A DNA stretch of 64,000 bases. Origin: CAWAYR01 sp050250875 (GTDB lineage Bacteria; Acidobacteriota; Vicinamibacteria; Vicinamibacterales; UBA2999). A program made the position numbers and the translations under genes. Each line of letters begins with the position of its first letter. Position 1 is the stretch's first letter. The stretch is taken from positions 806,001-870,000 of the forward strand of contig JBFWNV010000001.1 in assembly GCA_050250875.1 (NCBI GenBank). Reading direction: 5' to 3'. Shown piece after piece: positions 24,447 to 32,598 of this stretch. The notes under the pieces were generated by a model. The model worked only from the letters and a program-made list of their open reading frames with translations, made no database searches and was not told where the DNA came from.

Positions 24447-26139
24447 CCTCCCAGGCACCGACGTCGTGGTGATCGGCCTCGGCGCCGCCGGCGGCGTCGC
24501 CGTGCTGCCGCTCGCCCAGTCGGGACTGAGCGTGGTCGGCCTGGAGGCCGGCACCTGGCTCACCGCCAAGGACTTCGCCCCCGATGAAATCCGCAACAAC
24601 GTGCGCGACTGGCCGATGGCGGTGCAGAAGTGCAACCGCGAGGTGCCGACGCATCGGGTCAACGCGCAGGCCCCCACCACCCGCCCCGCCGGCCACGTGA
24701 TGATGAACGGCGTCGGTGGCACGACGCTGCACTACTGGGCGCAGAGCTGGCGCCTGTCGCCGTGGGACTTCAAGGTGGTCAGCGAGACCACCAGGCGGTA
24801 CGGCCGATCGCGGCTCCCGGCGGGCACCACCGTGGAGGACTGGCCGTTCGGCTACGAAGAGCTCGAGCCGTACTACGACCTGGTGGAGCACGAGATCGGC
24901 GTCTCGGGCCAGGCCGGCAACGTGCTCGGCGCCATCGACCGCCGCGGCAACGTCTATGAGGCGCCACGGCGCCGCCCCTATCCGATGCCGCCGCTGCGCA
25001 GCACCGGCTATCTCGATCGGATGACGGCGGCGGCGAGGGCCCTGGGCTGGCATCCGTTCCCGGGCCCGGCCGCGGTCAACTCCGAGCGCTACCAGGAGCG
25101 CTCGCCGTGCATGTACCACGGCTTCTGCAACCGCGGCGGCTGCCACGTGGATGCGAAGAACGGGCCCAACGTCACGACCATTCCGCGTGCGCAGAAGACC
25201 GGGCGGCTGAAGGTCGTGACCGAGGCGCACGTCACGAAGATCGAGGTGAACGACGCCGGGCGCGTCACCGGCGTGACCTACGTGACCGGCACGGAGGAGT
25301 TCTTCCAGCCGGCCAAGGTGGTGCTGCTCTCCACCTACACCTACGAGAACGCGCGGCTGCTGCTGCTCTCCACGTCGAAGGCGTTTCCCCGGGGCCTGGC
25401 CAACAACCACGGGCAGGTCGGCCGGCACTACATGTCGCATGCCACCGGGGCCTCGGTGACCGCGCTCTTCCCCTTCAACCTGAACAGCTGGTACGGGCTG
25501 CCGGCGCAGGGCGTGGCGGTGGACGACTGGGCCGACGACAACTTCGACCACGGGGGCCTCGACTTCATCGGTGGCGGCAACCTGTGGGTCTACTCCGACC
25601 GCCGGCCGATCGCCGCGGCGAACATGAACACGTTCGGGCGGACGCCGTCGTGGGGAAAGCAGTGGAAGGCGTTCGTGCGGGAGAACGCCGACCGGGTCAA
25701 CACCGCCTACCTGCAGAAGACGACACTCCCCTACGAGGGCAACGTCCTCGACCTCGATCCCGAGGTGAAAGATCCGCTCGGCTTCCCGGTGTGCCGCATC
25801 ACCGCCGATTTCCGCGACAACGAGCGGCGGATCGCCGCCTTCATCCAGGAGAAGATGGAACTCTGGTACCGCGCCGCCGGCGCGATCGACATCGTGCGCG
25901 CCCCGCTCGGCGTGATGGGACTCAACACCCACGCCTACGGCGGCACGCGCATGGGCGACGACCCGGAGACCAACGTCGTCGATCGCCACGGCTTCGCCCA
26001 CGAGGTGCCGAATCTCGGCGTGCTGGGCGCGTCGGTGATGGGCACCAGCGGCGCCCACAACCCGACCCTCACCGTGCAGGCGCTGGCCTGGCGCACGGCG
26101 GAGCACCTGGTGAAGCGCTGGAAGAGGATCGCCGATTAG
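24436..26139 (+). CDS. GMC-family FAD oxidoreductase (gluconate dehydrogenase large-subunit type)
   Basis: The 567-residue enzyme has the FAD-binding Rossmann motif 'GLGAAGG' (14-20) and the C-terminal GMC segment: 'NTHAYGGTRMG' (His about 499) and 'GTSGAHNPTLTVQAL' (His541-Asn542), the likely base pair that takes hydride from an alcohol carbon. 'CMYHGFCNRGGC' adds three cysteines typical of this subgroup. Such proteins oxidise sugars, sugar acids or polyols in the periplasm. It lacks a signal peptide, which fits hitch-hiking export with the Tat-tagged partner upstream. The exact substrate cannot be told. Confidence 0.92.
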   Translation: MPTNLPGTDVVVIGLGAAGGVAVLPLAQSGLSVVGLEAGTWLTAKDFAPDEIRNNVRDWPMAVQKCNREVPTHRVNAQAPTTRPAGHVMMNGVGGTTLHYWAQSWRLSPWDFKVVSETTRRYGRSRLPAGTTVEDWPFGYEELEPYYDLVEHEIGVSGQAGNVLGAIDRRGNVYEAPRRRPYPMPPLRSTGYLDRMTAAARALGWHPFPGPAAVNSERYQERSPCMYHGFCNRGGCHVDAKNGPNVTTIPRAQKTGRLKVVTEAHVTKIEVNDAGRVTGVTYVTGTEEFFQPAKVVLLSTYTYENARLLLLSTSKAFPRGLANNHGQVGRHYMSHATGASVTALFPFNLNSWYGLPAQGVAVDDWADDNFDHGGLDFIGGGNLWVYSDRRPIAAANMNTFGRTPSWGKQWKAFVRENADRVNTAYLQKTTLPYEGNVLDLDPEVKDPLGFPVCRITADFRDNERRIAAFIQEKMELWYRAAGAIDIVRAPLGVMGLNTHAYGGTRMGDDPETNVVDRHGFAHEVPNLGVLGASVMGTSGAHNPTLTVQALAWRTAEHLVKRWKRIAD

Positions 26140-26177
26140 GGCGCAGAGACTGCTACCAGTCTGCTCCCAGCCAGAAA

Positions 26178-26224
26178 GGGGTCTGACCCCTATTCTGGGC
26201 GGAGCCAGAATGGGGTCTGACCCC
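26178..26224. repeat. Second pair of GGGGTCTGACCCC palindromic repeats
   Basis: Two copies at 26178-26190 and 26212-26224 are again exactly 34 bases apart, as at 10085-10131. They lie between the convergent ends of the GMC gene and the DUF6265 gene and could act as a two-way terminator. Confidence 0.85.
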
Positions 26225-26226
26225 GG

Positions 26227-26742
26227 TCAGTCGCAATCCACCCTGGTCATCGCGAACTCGAGACGTGGGCCCTTGGCGCCGGTGCCGCCGTCGATCCAAG
26301 CCGTCAGGTGCGTGGCGTCGATCCGCCGGTAGCCGACCCGTCTCGGGAAGTCGTGGGCCGGGTTCTCGAAGGTGATCTCGCCGGTGGTCTGCGCGGTGGC
26401 CGTGAACTCGGTGGGCGGCACGCCGTTCGGCTGCGCCACGTAGACGGGCACCCCGCCCTTCATCAGCACGCGCAGGAACTCGAAGGCGCTGAGCGCGCCG
26501 GCCTTGACCGTGTGCGACGTGCCGATCAGCGTCGCGGCGTCGCCGGCGATCCAGCGCTCCGTGAACGTCTCGGCACCGCGTGTGCCCGTCCAGCACCCGA
26601 TCATCCACACCGGCAGCTCGGCGCGAGCCGCGAGCGCCGCCTCCGGGCCGGGCGTCAACAGCAGCACGGCCAGCAGTCCCAGCGCTCCCAGCCGTCCACG
26701 CACTCCGATCGTCGTCAGCGTTCTTGCGCGTCGCCGTCTCAT
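26227..26742 (-). CDS. Exported DUF6265-like protein
   Basis: The 171-residue protein has an arginine-rich signal peptide followed by a beta-barrel-like domain with 'PVWMIGCWTGTRGAETFTERW', 'MKGGVPVYVAQPNG' and 'ITFENPAHDFPRRVGYRRID', features that match the DUF6265 family. The family resembles small periplasmic ligand-binding proteins and has no assigned function. A ribosome site (GGAGGG) lies six bases before the ATG at 26742. Its end borders the palindromic repeat pair. It may share a transcript with the AraC-type gene upstream, 67 bases away. Confidence 0.78.
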   Translation of the reverse strand: MRRRRARTLTTIGVRGRLGALGLLAVLLLTPGPEAALAARAELPVWMIGCWTGTRGAETFTERWIAGDAATLIGTSHTVKAGALSAFEFLRVLMKGGVPVYVAQPNGVPPTEFTATAQTTGEITFENPAHDFPRRVGYRRIDATHLTAWIDGGTGAKGPRLEFAMTRVDCD

Positions 26743-26809
26743 CTCATCCCTCCGTGCCGGTGAGTGTCGGCGAGCGGCGGCGTGGCGGTCTTGGAGAATC
26801 CCGACAGCA

Positions 26810-27634
26810 TCAGGGGGCGGCCGGTCGATCGACGAAGAACCGTGTCAGCTCGGCGAGACGGTGCTCGACGAACCGGCGGGGGGCGTCGCCGGCGAAGGCA
26901 CGGAACTCGGCGATGAAGTGCGCCTGGTCGTAGAACCCATGGTCCAGGGCCACGTCCACGCCGCCACGAGTGCGATGGGCGTCGAGCGCGGCGAGCACGC
27001 GGCGGAAGCGCACCAGCCGGGCGAGGCGCTTGGGGCTGACGCCGACCGACACCAGGAAGTGGCGTTCGAGCCAGCGAGGGGAGGTGCCGGAGGCGCGGGC
27101 GAGTGCCGCCATCGACAGCGTGCCGCCGGCATGGCTCAGGTGATCGACGGCGGCGAGCAACCGTGGATCGACCGCACGGGCAGCGGCGTAGACGCCGGGC
27201 AACTCGCCGGCGAGTGCCCTCAACGCAGCGACCGGCGTCGGCGCGGCGGCCGCGGCCGCGGCGAGCCGGTGCAGCAGCGGCGCCGGCACGTCGGCGACGG
27301 CGGCGAGGCGATCGACGAGCCGCGACTGCGGGAACGGGCACAACGGCGCGAGGCCGGCGGGCGTGAAGCGGACGCCCACCGTGTCGACACGCCGGCCGGG
27401 GGCGATGGCGACGCCGTGCGTCATCTGCCCGACGATCAGCTGACGCGGCTGGAGGCGGCCACCGCCATCCGGACGCCGCTCGCGGAAGCGATCGCCGCGA
27501 TGCACGACCAGTTCGGGCCGGCCGTCGGGCAGGATCAGATCGAACGACGGCCTGCGCGACGCTCCGGTGAGCGTCCACAGGCAGGCGACGTGCGCGGCGA
27601 CGGCTGCGGGAGGGGGGTGCTCCTCGTAGCGCAT
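26810..27634 (-). CDS. AraC-family transcriptional regulator
   Basis: The 274-residue regulator has an N-terminal domain (1-150, 'LPDGRPELVVHRGDRF', 'IVGQMTHGVAIAPG') of the DUF6597-like type and a C-terminal AraC double helix-turn-helix (about 165-270). The second half is marked by 'LARASGTSPRWLERHFLVSV', 'SPKRLARLVRFRRVL' and 'VALDHGFYDQAHFIAEFRAF'. Such proteins usually activate nearby metabolic genes on ligand binding. The target is unknown; the DUF6265 gene downstream is the simplest candidate. The start codon lies 11 bases from the stop of the VanX-like gene. Confidence 0.9.
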   Translation of the reverse strand: MRYEEHPPPAAVAAHVACLWTLTGASRRPSFDLILPDGRPELVVHRGDRFRERRPDGGGRLQPRQLIVGQMTHGVAIAPGRRVDTVGVRFTPAGLAPLCPFPQSRLVDRLAAVADVPAPLLHRLAAAAAAAPTPVAALRALAGELPGVYAAARAVDPRLLAAVDHLSHAGGTLSMAALARASGTSPRWLERHFLVSVGVSPKRLARLVRFRRVLAALDAHRTRGGVDVALDHGFYDQAHFIAEFRAFAGDAPRRFVEHRLAELTRFFVDRPAAP

Positions 27635-27644
27635 CGACGCGCGG

Positions 27645-28310
27645 CTACCGCTTCGCGGCCTCCTGGAACGAGATGTCGAGAATCGGGTAGCTCTGCCAGT
27701 CCCGGTAGTTGAAGTGCCACCACTCGTTGGGCTCGACGGTGAAGCCGTGGCGCTCCATCACGCGGCGCAGCAGATCGCGCTTCCCGCGCGCTTCGGGCGG
27801 ACCGCCCCGATAGGTCGGATACGAGCGCAGGGTCGGCTCGTCGTACTCGCCTGGCATCTGCACGGCCTGGCCGTTGGCGCGGTCGTAGAGGGTGAGATCG
27901 ACCGCGCAGCCGCGGTTGTGCTTCGAACCCGACTTCGGATCGGCGACGAACTCCTGCATCGGCGTGCCGGCCGCCATGTCCCAGAACAGCTTCGTGATGG
28001 TCCACGGCCGGTAGCCGTCGTGGATGAGCAGTCCGTAACCGTCACGGGCCAGCTCGCGGTGCGCGGCCAGCAGCGCCTCGGCGGCCGGGCGCTGCAGGAA
28101 CGCCCGCGCCTCGGGATAGACGACCTTGCCCATGAAGTTGTTGGTCTGGGCGTAGCGGATGTCGAGCTTGATGGTCGGATCGAGCGTCACCAGCTCGACG
28201 AGATCGGCCCTCCGGGTCGCCTTCGGGTCGCGCGGCGGCCGATCCTGGGCGCCCAGCGGCGCGGACGCGGCGACGGCGGCCAGAAGGGCGACGGCGATCG
28301 CGGATCTCAT
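27645..28310 (-). CDS. Secreted D-Ala-D-Ala dipeptidase, M15 (VanX/DdpX-like)
   Basis: The 221-residue enzyme has a signal peptide (1-22, ending 'APLGAQ') and the zinc site of the M15D group: 'SKHNRGCAVDLTL' supplies His and Asp, and 'EWWHFNY' supplies the catalytic Glu and third zinc ligand His. 'GYRPW' is also conserved. The enzyme splits D-alanyl-D-alanine, releasing D-Ala from cell-wall material; in the periplasm this recycles peptidoglycan rather than giving vancomycin resistance, for which the vanH/A partners are missing. The ATG at 28310 is chosen for the signal peptide, since the frame continues upstream into the palindromic repeat. Confidence 0.92.
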   Translation of the reverse strand: MRSAIAVALLAAVAASAPLGAQDRPPRDPKATRRADLVELVTLDPTIKLDIRYAQTNNFMGKVVYPEARAFLQRPAAEALLAAHRELARDGYGLLIHDGYRPWTITKLFWDMAAGTPMQEFVADPKSGSKHNRGCAVDLTLYDRANGQAVQMPGEYDEPTLRSYPTYRGGPPEARGKRDLLRRVMERHGFTVEPNEWWHFNYRDWQSYPILDISFQEAAKR

Positions 28311-28320
28311 CACGCGCGCA

Positions 28321-30747
28321 TTATCTGCGATCCCCGGCGGGCCGTGCCAGGTCCGCGGTCGGCCATTGGACGGTGTACGGCACGAGATCCGTGCCATCGG
28401 GGCCAGGCCCCCGTGACAAACGGAAGAAGCGGGTGACCTTGACGACGAAGGCGCGGTTCTTCAGGCCGGGATACCCGCGCGTCGTCGTGTCGCGCTCGTC
28501 GGTGTAGACGACGAAGAACTCGCTGCCCAGCTTGTACTCCCACCGGTAGCGGATGTTGCTGCTGAAGCTGCGGTCGATCGAGTTGTACTGCACCAGCGCG
28601 CTGGCGAACATCCGCGGCGAGAAGGCGTAGTCGGCGCGGGTGCGTACCAGCGTGGTCGTGAACGCGCCCTGCGGCAGCGCGATGCGCGTCCGCTGGATGG
28701 TCGGCTCCAGCGAGAACTGCTTGAGCAGGGACACCCGCGCCGCGGTGTAGCTGAGCGTGCGGATGGTGCCGTTCCAGAACTCACCGGCCTGTGCCGTGAT
28801 GGTTCCGGCGATGCGCCGCTGCGCGCCGAGCGAATAGCTCACCTGCACGTCGTCGAACCGGTAGCTGCCCGGTGCGATGATCGGTCCGCCGCCGACCGGG
28901 AACGGCCGCCCGATCATCTCGTAGTCGCGCGTCGCTTCGATGTTGATGGTGTCGCTGTTCTCGAGCTCGACGTTGAACTTGCCGACCTGGACCCTGGTCT
29001 CGAGCGCGCCGGCGCCGTTCTCCAGGTGTTCGAGGTCGGCCTGCCAGGTGAGCTTGCGCACGCCCTTCAGGTTCTTCGGCCGCGGGCTGAAGCGCAGCGA
29101 CGCGAACGCGCGGCGGAAGTTATCGCGCTGCAGGAAGCCGACCTCCGGGTTGAAGTCGTCGCCGACGTCCAGGTACTCGAAGCGGGCGCCGTAGCGGTCG
29201 GCGAAGTAGTCGAAGCGGCCCTGGAAGCTGTCGTCGTCGCCGGTCAGGCCCTCGGTCCACGTCTTCGCGTAGTAGCCGCCGATGGTCAGGTTCTCGTAGA
29301 ACCCGAACGCGCCGTCGACGCCGACCACCTGGTTCGAGGCGCCGGGCGTGACATTCGACGCGGACCGGTTGGTGAACATCGCGCCGACCGTGCTCTTGCG
29401 CAGGATGTCGCGCTTGACCCGCACCACCGAGAAGTTGGTGGACGGCGTCGCCGACACCGACTCCGAGTCGCTCTGGATGTTGAGCAGCCCGAGGCCGAAC
29501 TTCCCCACCTTGCCGGTTACGCGCGCGCCGGCCTGGATCGGCACGATGCGTCCGAGGTTCAAACCGATGCGCCGGCTGTAGAACAGGAACGGCGTCGATG
29601 ACTGCTGGTTGAAGCCGCTGCCGAGGCCGCCGCTGCCGCTGCCGAAGCCGCTGGCGCCGCCGCGCCCGAAATCGAAGATGCCGCGGCCCTCGAGGAAGAA
29701 ATCGCGCTTCTCGGGGAAGAACAGGTTGAAGCGGGTCAGGTTGAGCTGCTGCTCGTCGACCTCGACCTGGGCGAAGTCGGTGTTGTAGGTGAAGTCGGCG
29801 ACCAGATTGGCGGTGATGCCGTACTTGACGTCGAGGCCGATCTGCGAATCGACGTCGTTGGACACCGGCGGCGTGCGCAGCCGATCGGTGGTGGAGCGGC
29901 CGAACACGTAAGGCTTGATTTCGGTCGTGCGGCCGGCGGGCGGGGCGTCGATGCCGGTGGCGCTGCCGTACAGCGACACGCGGTTGAGCCCCTGCGGCCC
30001 GGCCATCGACGCCGGCAGCAGCGTCAGATAGGCCCATTCGTTCTTGCGGCGGATCGAGCGCCGCACCTGGAAGCCCCAGGTCTGGTTGCGGCCGCCGCTG
30101 AAGCGCAGCGACTTGAACGGGATGATCATCTCCATCGTCCAGCCGCCGGGGAACCTGGCGGTGCGGACGTTCCACACCGGGTTCCAGTCGGAGTTGGGCT
30201 GGCCTTCGTCGATGGTCGAATAGTCCGAGAACGCGCCGAGCGGCGTGGCGTAGAACATGAAGCCGCTGCGCCGGTCGTAGAAGGTGTCGAAGCCGACGCC
30301 GATGTGATCGTTCTGCCGCAGCGGCGAGGTGTCGCGCCGGTATTCGTTGGCGATCCACGCCTCGGGCGGCGACGAGTCGTGGACACGCGCGCCGACGTAG
30401 ATGTTGCGGTCGTCGAACATCAGCCACATCTCGGTCTTCTCGGTGGCGGGCTGGCCGGTGGCCGGCACCACCTGGATGAGGTCGCCGAACGGCGGGTTGT
30501 CGGCGTAGACCGACTCGTCGAGCCGCCCGTCCACGTCGAGCGGCGCAATCAGCCGGATGGCCCGGACGGTGGCCTGGCCCTTGTCGTCACGCGAGATGGT
30601 GGCCGGGGCCACGGGCGCCGGCGGGCCGTCGATGGCGCCGGTCCGCACGCCCGCGCCGCCGTTGCCGCCCGCCTCCTGAGCGGAGACGGTCGCGGCACAC
30701 ACGCAGAGCACGACCACGGCGATCGCCAGGCGATCGGGTGTCGACAT
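28321..30747 (-). CDS. DUF5916 outer-membrane protein, copy 2, with repeat-derived tail
   Basis: The 808-residue protein has a signal peptide (1-24, 'AATVSAQ'), a CBM9-like domain (about 60-230, 'PLDVDGRLDESVYADNPPF', 'MWLMFDDRNIYVGARVHD') and a beta-barrel region with the family marker 'VEVDEQQLNLTRFNLFFPEK'. The natural barrel end appears to be 'VVKVTRFFRLS'. About 30 further residues ('GPGPDGTDLVPYTVQW...') follow, encoded by the 33-base palindromic repeat at 28379-28411. The extra tail is unusual for outer-membrane proteins, which normally end with an aromatic residue. Function: surface glycan or peptide handling, inferred from the family. Confidence 0.88.
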   Translation of the reverse strand: MSTPDRLAIAVVVLCVCAATVSAQEAGGNGGAGVRTGAIDGPPAPVAPATISRDDKGQATVRAIRLIAPLDVDGRLDESVYADNPPFGDLIQVVPATGQPATEKTEMWLMFDDRNIYVGARVHDSSPPEAWIANEYRRDTSPLRQNDHIGVGFDTFYDRRSGFMFYATPLGAFSDYSTIDEGQPNSDWNPVWNVRTARFPGGWTMEMIIPFKSLRFSGGRNQTWGFQVRRSIRRKNEWAYLTLLPASMAGPQGLNRVSLYGSATGIDAPPAGRTTEIKPYVFGRSTTDRLRTPPVSNDVDSQIGLDVKYGITANLVADFTYNTDFAQVEVDEQQLNLTRFNLFFPEKRDFFLEGRGIFDFGRGGASGFGSGSGGLGSGFNQQSSTPFLFYSRRIGLNLGRIVPIQAGARVTGKVGKFGLGLLNIQSDSESVSATPSTNFSVVRVKRDILRKSTVGAMFTNRSASNVTPGASNQVVGVDGAFGFYENLTIGGYYAKTWTEGLTGDDDSFQGRFDYFADRYGARFEYLDVGDDFNPEVGFLQRDNFRRAFASLRFSPRPKNLKGVRKLTWQADLEHLENGAGALETRVQVGKFNVELENSDTINIEATRDYEMIGRPFPVGGGPIIAPGSYRFDDVQVSYSLGAQRRIAGTITAQAGEFWNGTIRTLSYTAARVSLLKQFSLEPTIQRTRIALPQGAFTTTLVRTRADYAFSPRMFASALVQYNSIDRSFSSNIRYRWEYKLGSEFFVVYTDERDTTTRGYPGLKNRAFVVKVTRFFRLSRGPGPDGTDLVPYTVQWPTADLARPAGDRR
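28379..28411. repeat. 33-base double-hairpin repeat, copy 1 (inside a gene end)
   Basis: This 33-mer differs by one base from the copy at 31782-31814. It contains two small hairpins, GGCAC/GTGCC and GGGGCC/GGCCCC. It overlaps the 3' end of the DUF5916 gene and codes for its C-terminal tail. Confidence 0.85.
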
Positions 30748-30807
30748 GAGAACGTTCCAGCTTAGCGAACGGCCCGCGGAGCCCACGTCACCGGTTGTCA
30801 CAAGGCC

Positions 30808-30930
30808 GGGGCTCGGGACTCGGGGCTCGGGGTTCGGGAAGAGCCTTCCACCCCACTGACGCCCGTCCCGGCGGGGCAGCGTGACTGTCCGAAAACCGAG
30901 TCCCGAGCCCCGAGTCCCGAGTCCCGGTTC
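30808..30930. repeat. Long imperfect inverted repeat of G-rich heptamer units
   Basis: The left arm (30808-30838) is built from GGGGCTC/GGGACTC units; the right arm (30895-30930) carries their reverse complement. Together they could fold into a long stem. They lie between the start of the DUF5916 gene and the stop of the esterase gene, so the structure may end esterase transcripts. Confidence 0.7.
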
Positions 30931-31733
30931 TAAAAGTGCCATCCACCCAGATCGGTGGGAAACAGGTACTCGAGCACGTTGCCGACGCGGTCGCCCCACG
31001 CCGCCTCGCTGTGCGTGGCCTCCGCCGGCTCCGAATAGCGGAGGTCGTGATGGTCGCGCCAGCCGGCCGCAACCAGCGATTCGCGCAGCCGGCGGGCGTC
31101 GGCGATCGCGACACGGCCCTCGCCGCCGCCGATGTCGAGCCAGATGCGCGAGGCGGGCTTCGGCCTGACCTTGGCGACGTAGCGCAGGATGGCGCGGCGC
31201 CCCCACCACACCGACGGCGACATCACCGCCAGGCGCGAGAACACGTCGGCGTGGCGCAGACCGAGGAACAGCGTGGACAGTCCACCGAGCGACGAGCCGC
31301 CCAGCCCGGTGTCCTCCCGGCCGCCGCGCGTGCGATACCGGGCGTCGACGAAGGGCTTGAGCTCCTCGGTGAGGAAGCGGCCGTAGGCCTTCGAGAGCCC
31401 GCCGCCGAGCCGCGCGTCCCTGGTCGGTGTGTACTCGGAGATGCGGGCGGCGCCGGCATGGTGCATCCCGACGATGACGAGCGGCTGCACGCGGCCCTCG
31501 GCGATGAGCATGTCGGCCATCTCGCCGAGGCGCCAGTGCTGGCCGCGCACGTAGGCGGTCTCGGGGTCGAACAGGTTCTGCCCGTCGTGCATGTAGAGCA
31601 CGGGATAGCGCCGGCTCCGGTCGGCGTCGTAGCCGGGCGGCAGGTAGATCACGAGGTCGCGCGACCGGTCGAGGAACCGGGAGCCGAAGCCCGAATGGCG
31701 GTCGAAGCGAGGCGCGGACACGGAGACGGACAT
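30930..31733 (-). CDS. Alpha/beta hydrolase, putative esterase (enterochelin-esterase/D family)
   Basis: The 267-residue protein has no signal peptide. The fold is shown by 'VIYLPPGYDADRSRRYPVLYMHDGQN' style N-terminal strands, the nucleophile elbow 'GGSSLGGLS' and late Asp/His region ('EATHSEAAWGDRV'). Relatives hydrolyse siderophore esters or other acyl esters, and some act on glycans or mycolates. The ATG at 31733 is preferred because the preceding in-frame sequence is the 33-base repeat, not protein. It is divergent from the second esterase gene at 31882, which suggests a shared regulatory region. Confidence 0.88.
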   Translation of the reverse strand: MSVSVSAPRFDRHSGFGSRFLDRSRDLVIYLPPGYDADRSRRYPVLYMHDGQNLFDPETAYVRGQHWRLGEMADMLIAEGRVQPLVIVGMHHAGAARISEYTPTRDARLGGGLSKAYGRFLTEELKPFVDARYRTRGGREDTGLGGSSLGGLSTLFLGLRHADVFSRLAVMSPSVWWGRRAILRYVAKVRPKPASRIWLDIGGGEGRVAIADARRLRESLVAAGWRDHHDLRYSEPAEATHSEAAWGDRVGNVLEYLFPTDLGGWHF

Positions 31734-31781
31734 CGGCCGGCGGACGCCAGCCGCGCTGGCCCCGCTAGTATAGATGCCGCT

Positions 31782-31814
31782 GGCACGAGAACCGTGCCAT
31801 CGGGGCCAGGCCCC
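31782..31814. repeat. 33-base double-hairpin repeat, copy 2
   Basis: This copy differs by one base from 28379-28411 and lies between the two divergent esterase genes. A related half-site, GGGGCCTGGCCCC, occurs at 61353-61365. Confidence 0.85.
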
Positions 31815-31881
31815 GTTGGCATGCCGGTTGCGCCGCTTGTTGCAGAATCCGCCTGCCGCCACACGCCGGGACGCCTCGCCG

Positions 31882-32595
31882 ATGACTCGCGACTACCACC
31901 GCTGGTACTCCCGGTCGCTCGACCGTGACATGGAACTGCTGGTCTTCGGGCACGCCGGCCCGCCGGTGGTGGTGTTTCCCAGCTCGATGGGGGCGTTCTT
32001 CGAGTACGAGGACCGCGGCATGGTCGGCGCCCTGCAGCAGAAGCTGGACAACGGCTGGCTGCAGCTGTACTGCGTGTCGTCGGTCGACGCCGAAAGCTGG
32101 TATCAGCGGCGCATCCATCCGCGACACCGCGTCGAGCGCCACCTGCAGTACGAGGCCTACATCCTCGGCGACGTGGTGCCGCTCATCCGCCACGCCAGTC
32201 CCATCGCCGGCATCGGCGTGACCGGCTGCAGCTTCGGCGCCTACCACGCCATGGCGATGGCGCTGCGGCACCCGTACGTGTTCACGTCGTGCATCACGAT
32301 GGGCGGCGCCTTCGACATCAGCCAGTTCCTCGACGGCTGGCACGACAAGGACGCCTACCTGCTGAACCCGCCCTGGTTCCTGCCCGGTCTGCAGGACGCC
32401 TACTACCTGGATCAATACCGCCGCAACAAGTTCGTGCTCGCCACCGGCGAGTGGGACATCTGCCGCACCGCCAACGAGGACTTCTCACGTCTGCTCGGCG
32501 CCAAAGGCATCCCGCACTCGCTGCACGTCTGGGGCTTCGGGTCGAAGCACGACTGGCCGTTCTGGCGGCCGATGGCCAGCGCCTACCTGCCGTGA
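31882..32595 (+). CDS. Esterase-family alpha/beta hydrolase
   Basis: The 237-residue protein is cytosolic by sequence. 'GVTGCSFGAYHAMAMALRHP' holds the nucleophile serine. 'MELLVFGHAGPPVVVFPSS' forms the first strands and loop, and 'GFGSKHDWPFW' near the end supplies the catalytic His. The start is placed at ATG 31882 where homology begins. Members of this group are annotated only as putative esterases. It is the first of three plus-strand genes here followed by the ATP-grasp and carboxylate-amine ligase genes (with one minus-strand gene between). Combination with ligases recalls clusters that make and release small amide compounds. Confidence 0.85.
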   Translation: MTRDYHRWYSRSLDRDMELLVFGHAGPPVVVFPSSMGAFFEYEDRGMVGALQQKLDNGWLQLYCVSSVDAESWYQRRIHPRHRVERHLQYEAYILGDVVPLIRHASPIAGIGVTGCSFGAYHAMAMALRHPYVFTSCITMGGAFDISQFLDGWHDKDAYLLNPPWFLPGLQDAYYLDQYRRNKFVLATGEWDICRTANEDFSRLLGAKGIPHSLHVWGFGSKHDWPFWRPMASAYLP

Positions 32596-32598
32596 CCG

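Noticed and set aside
27645..28310. Vancomycin resistance cluster
   Set aside because: Only the VanX-like dipeptidase is present, without VanH, VanA or VanRS; a cell-wall recycling role is simpler.
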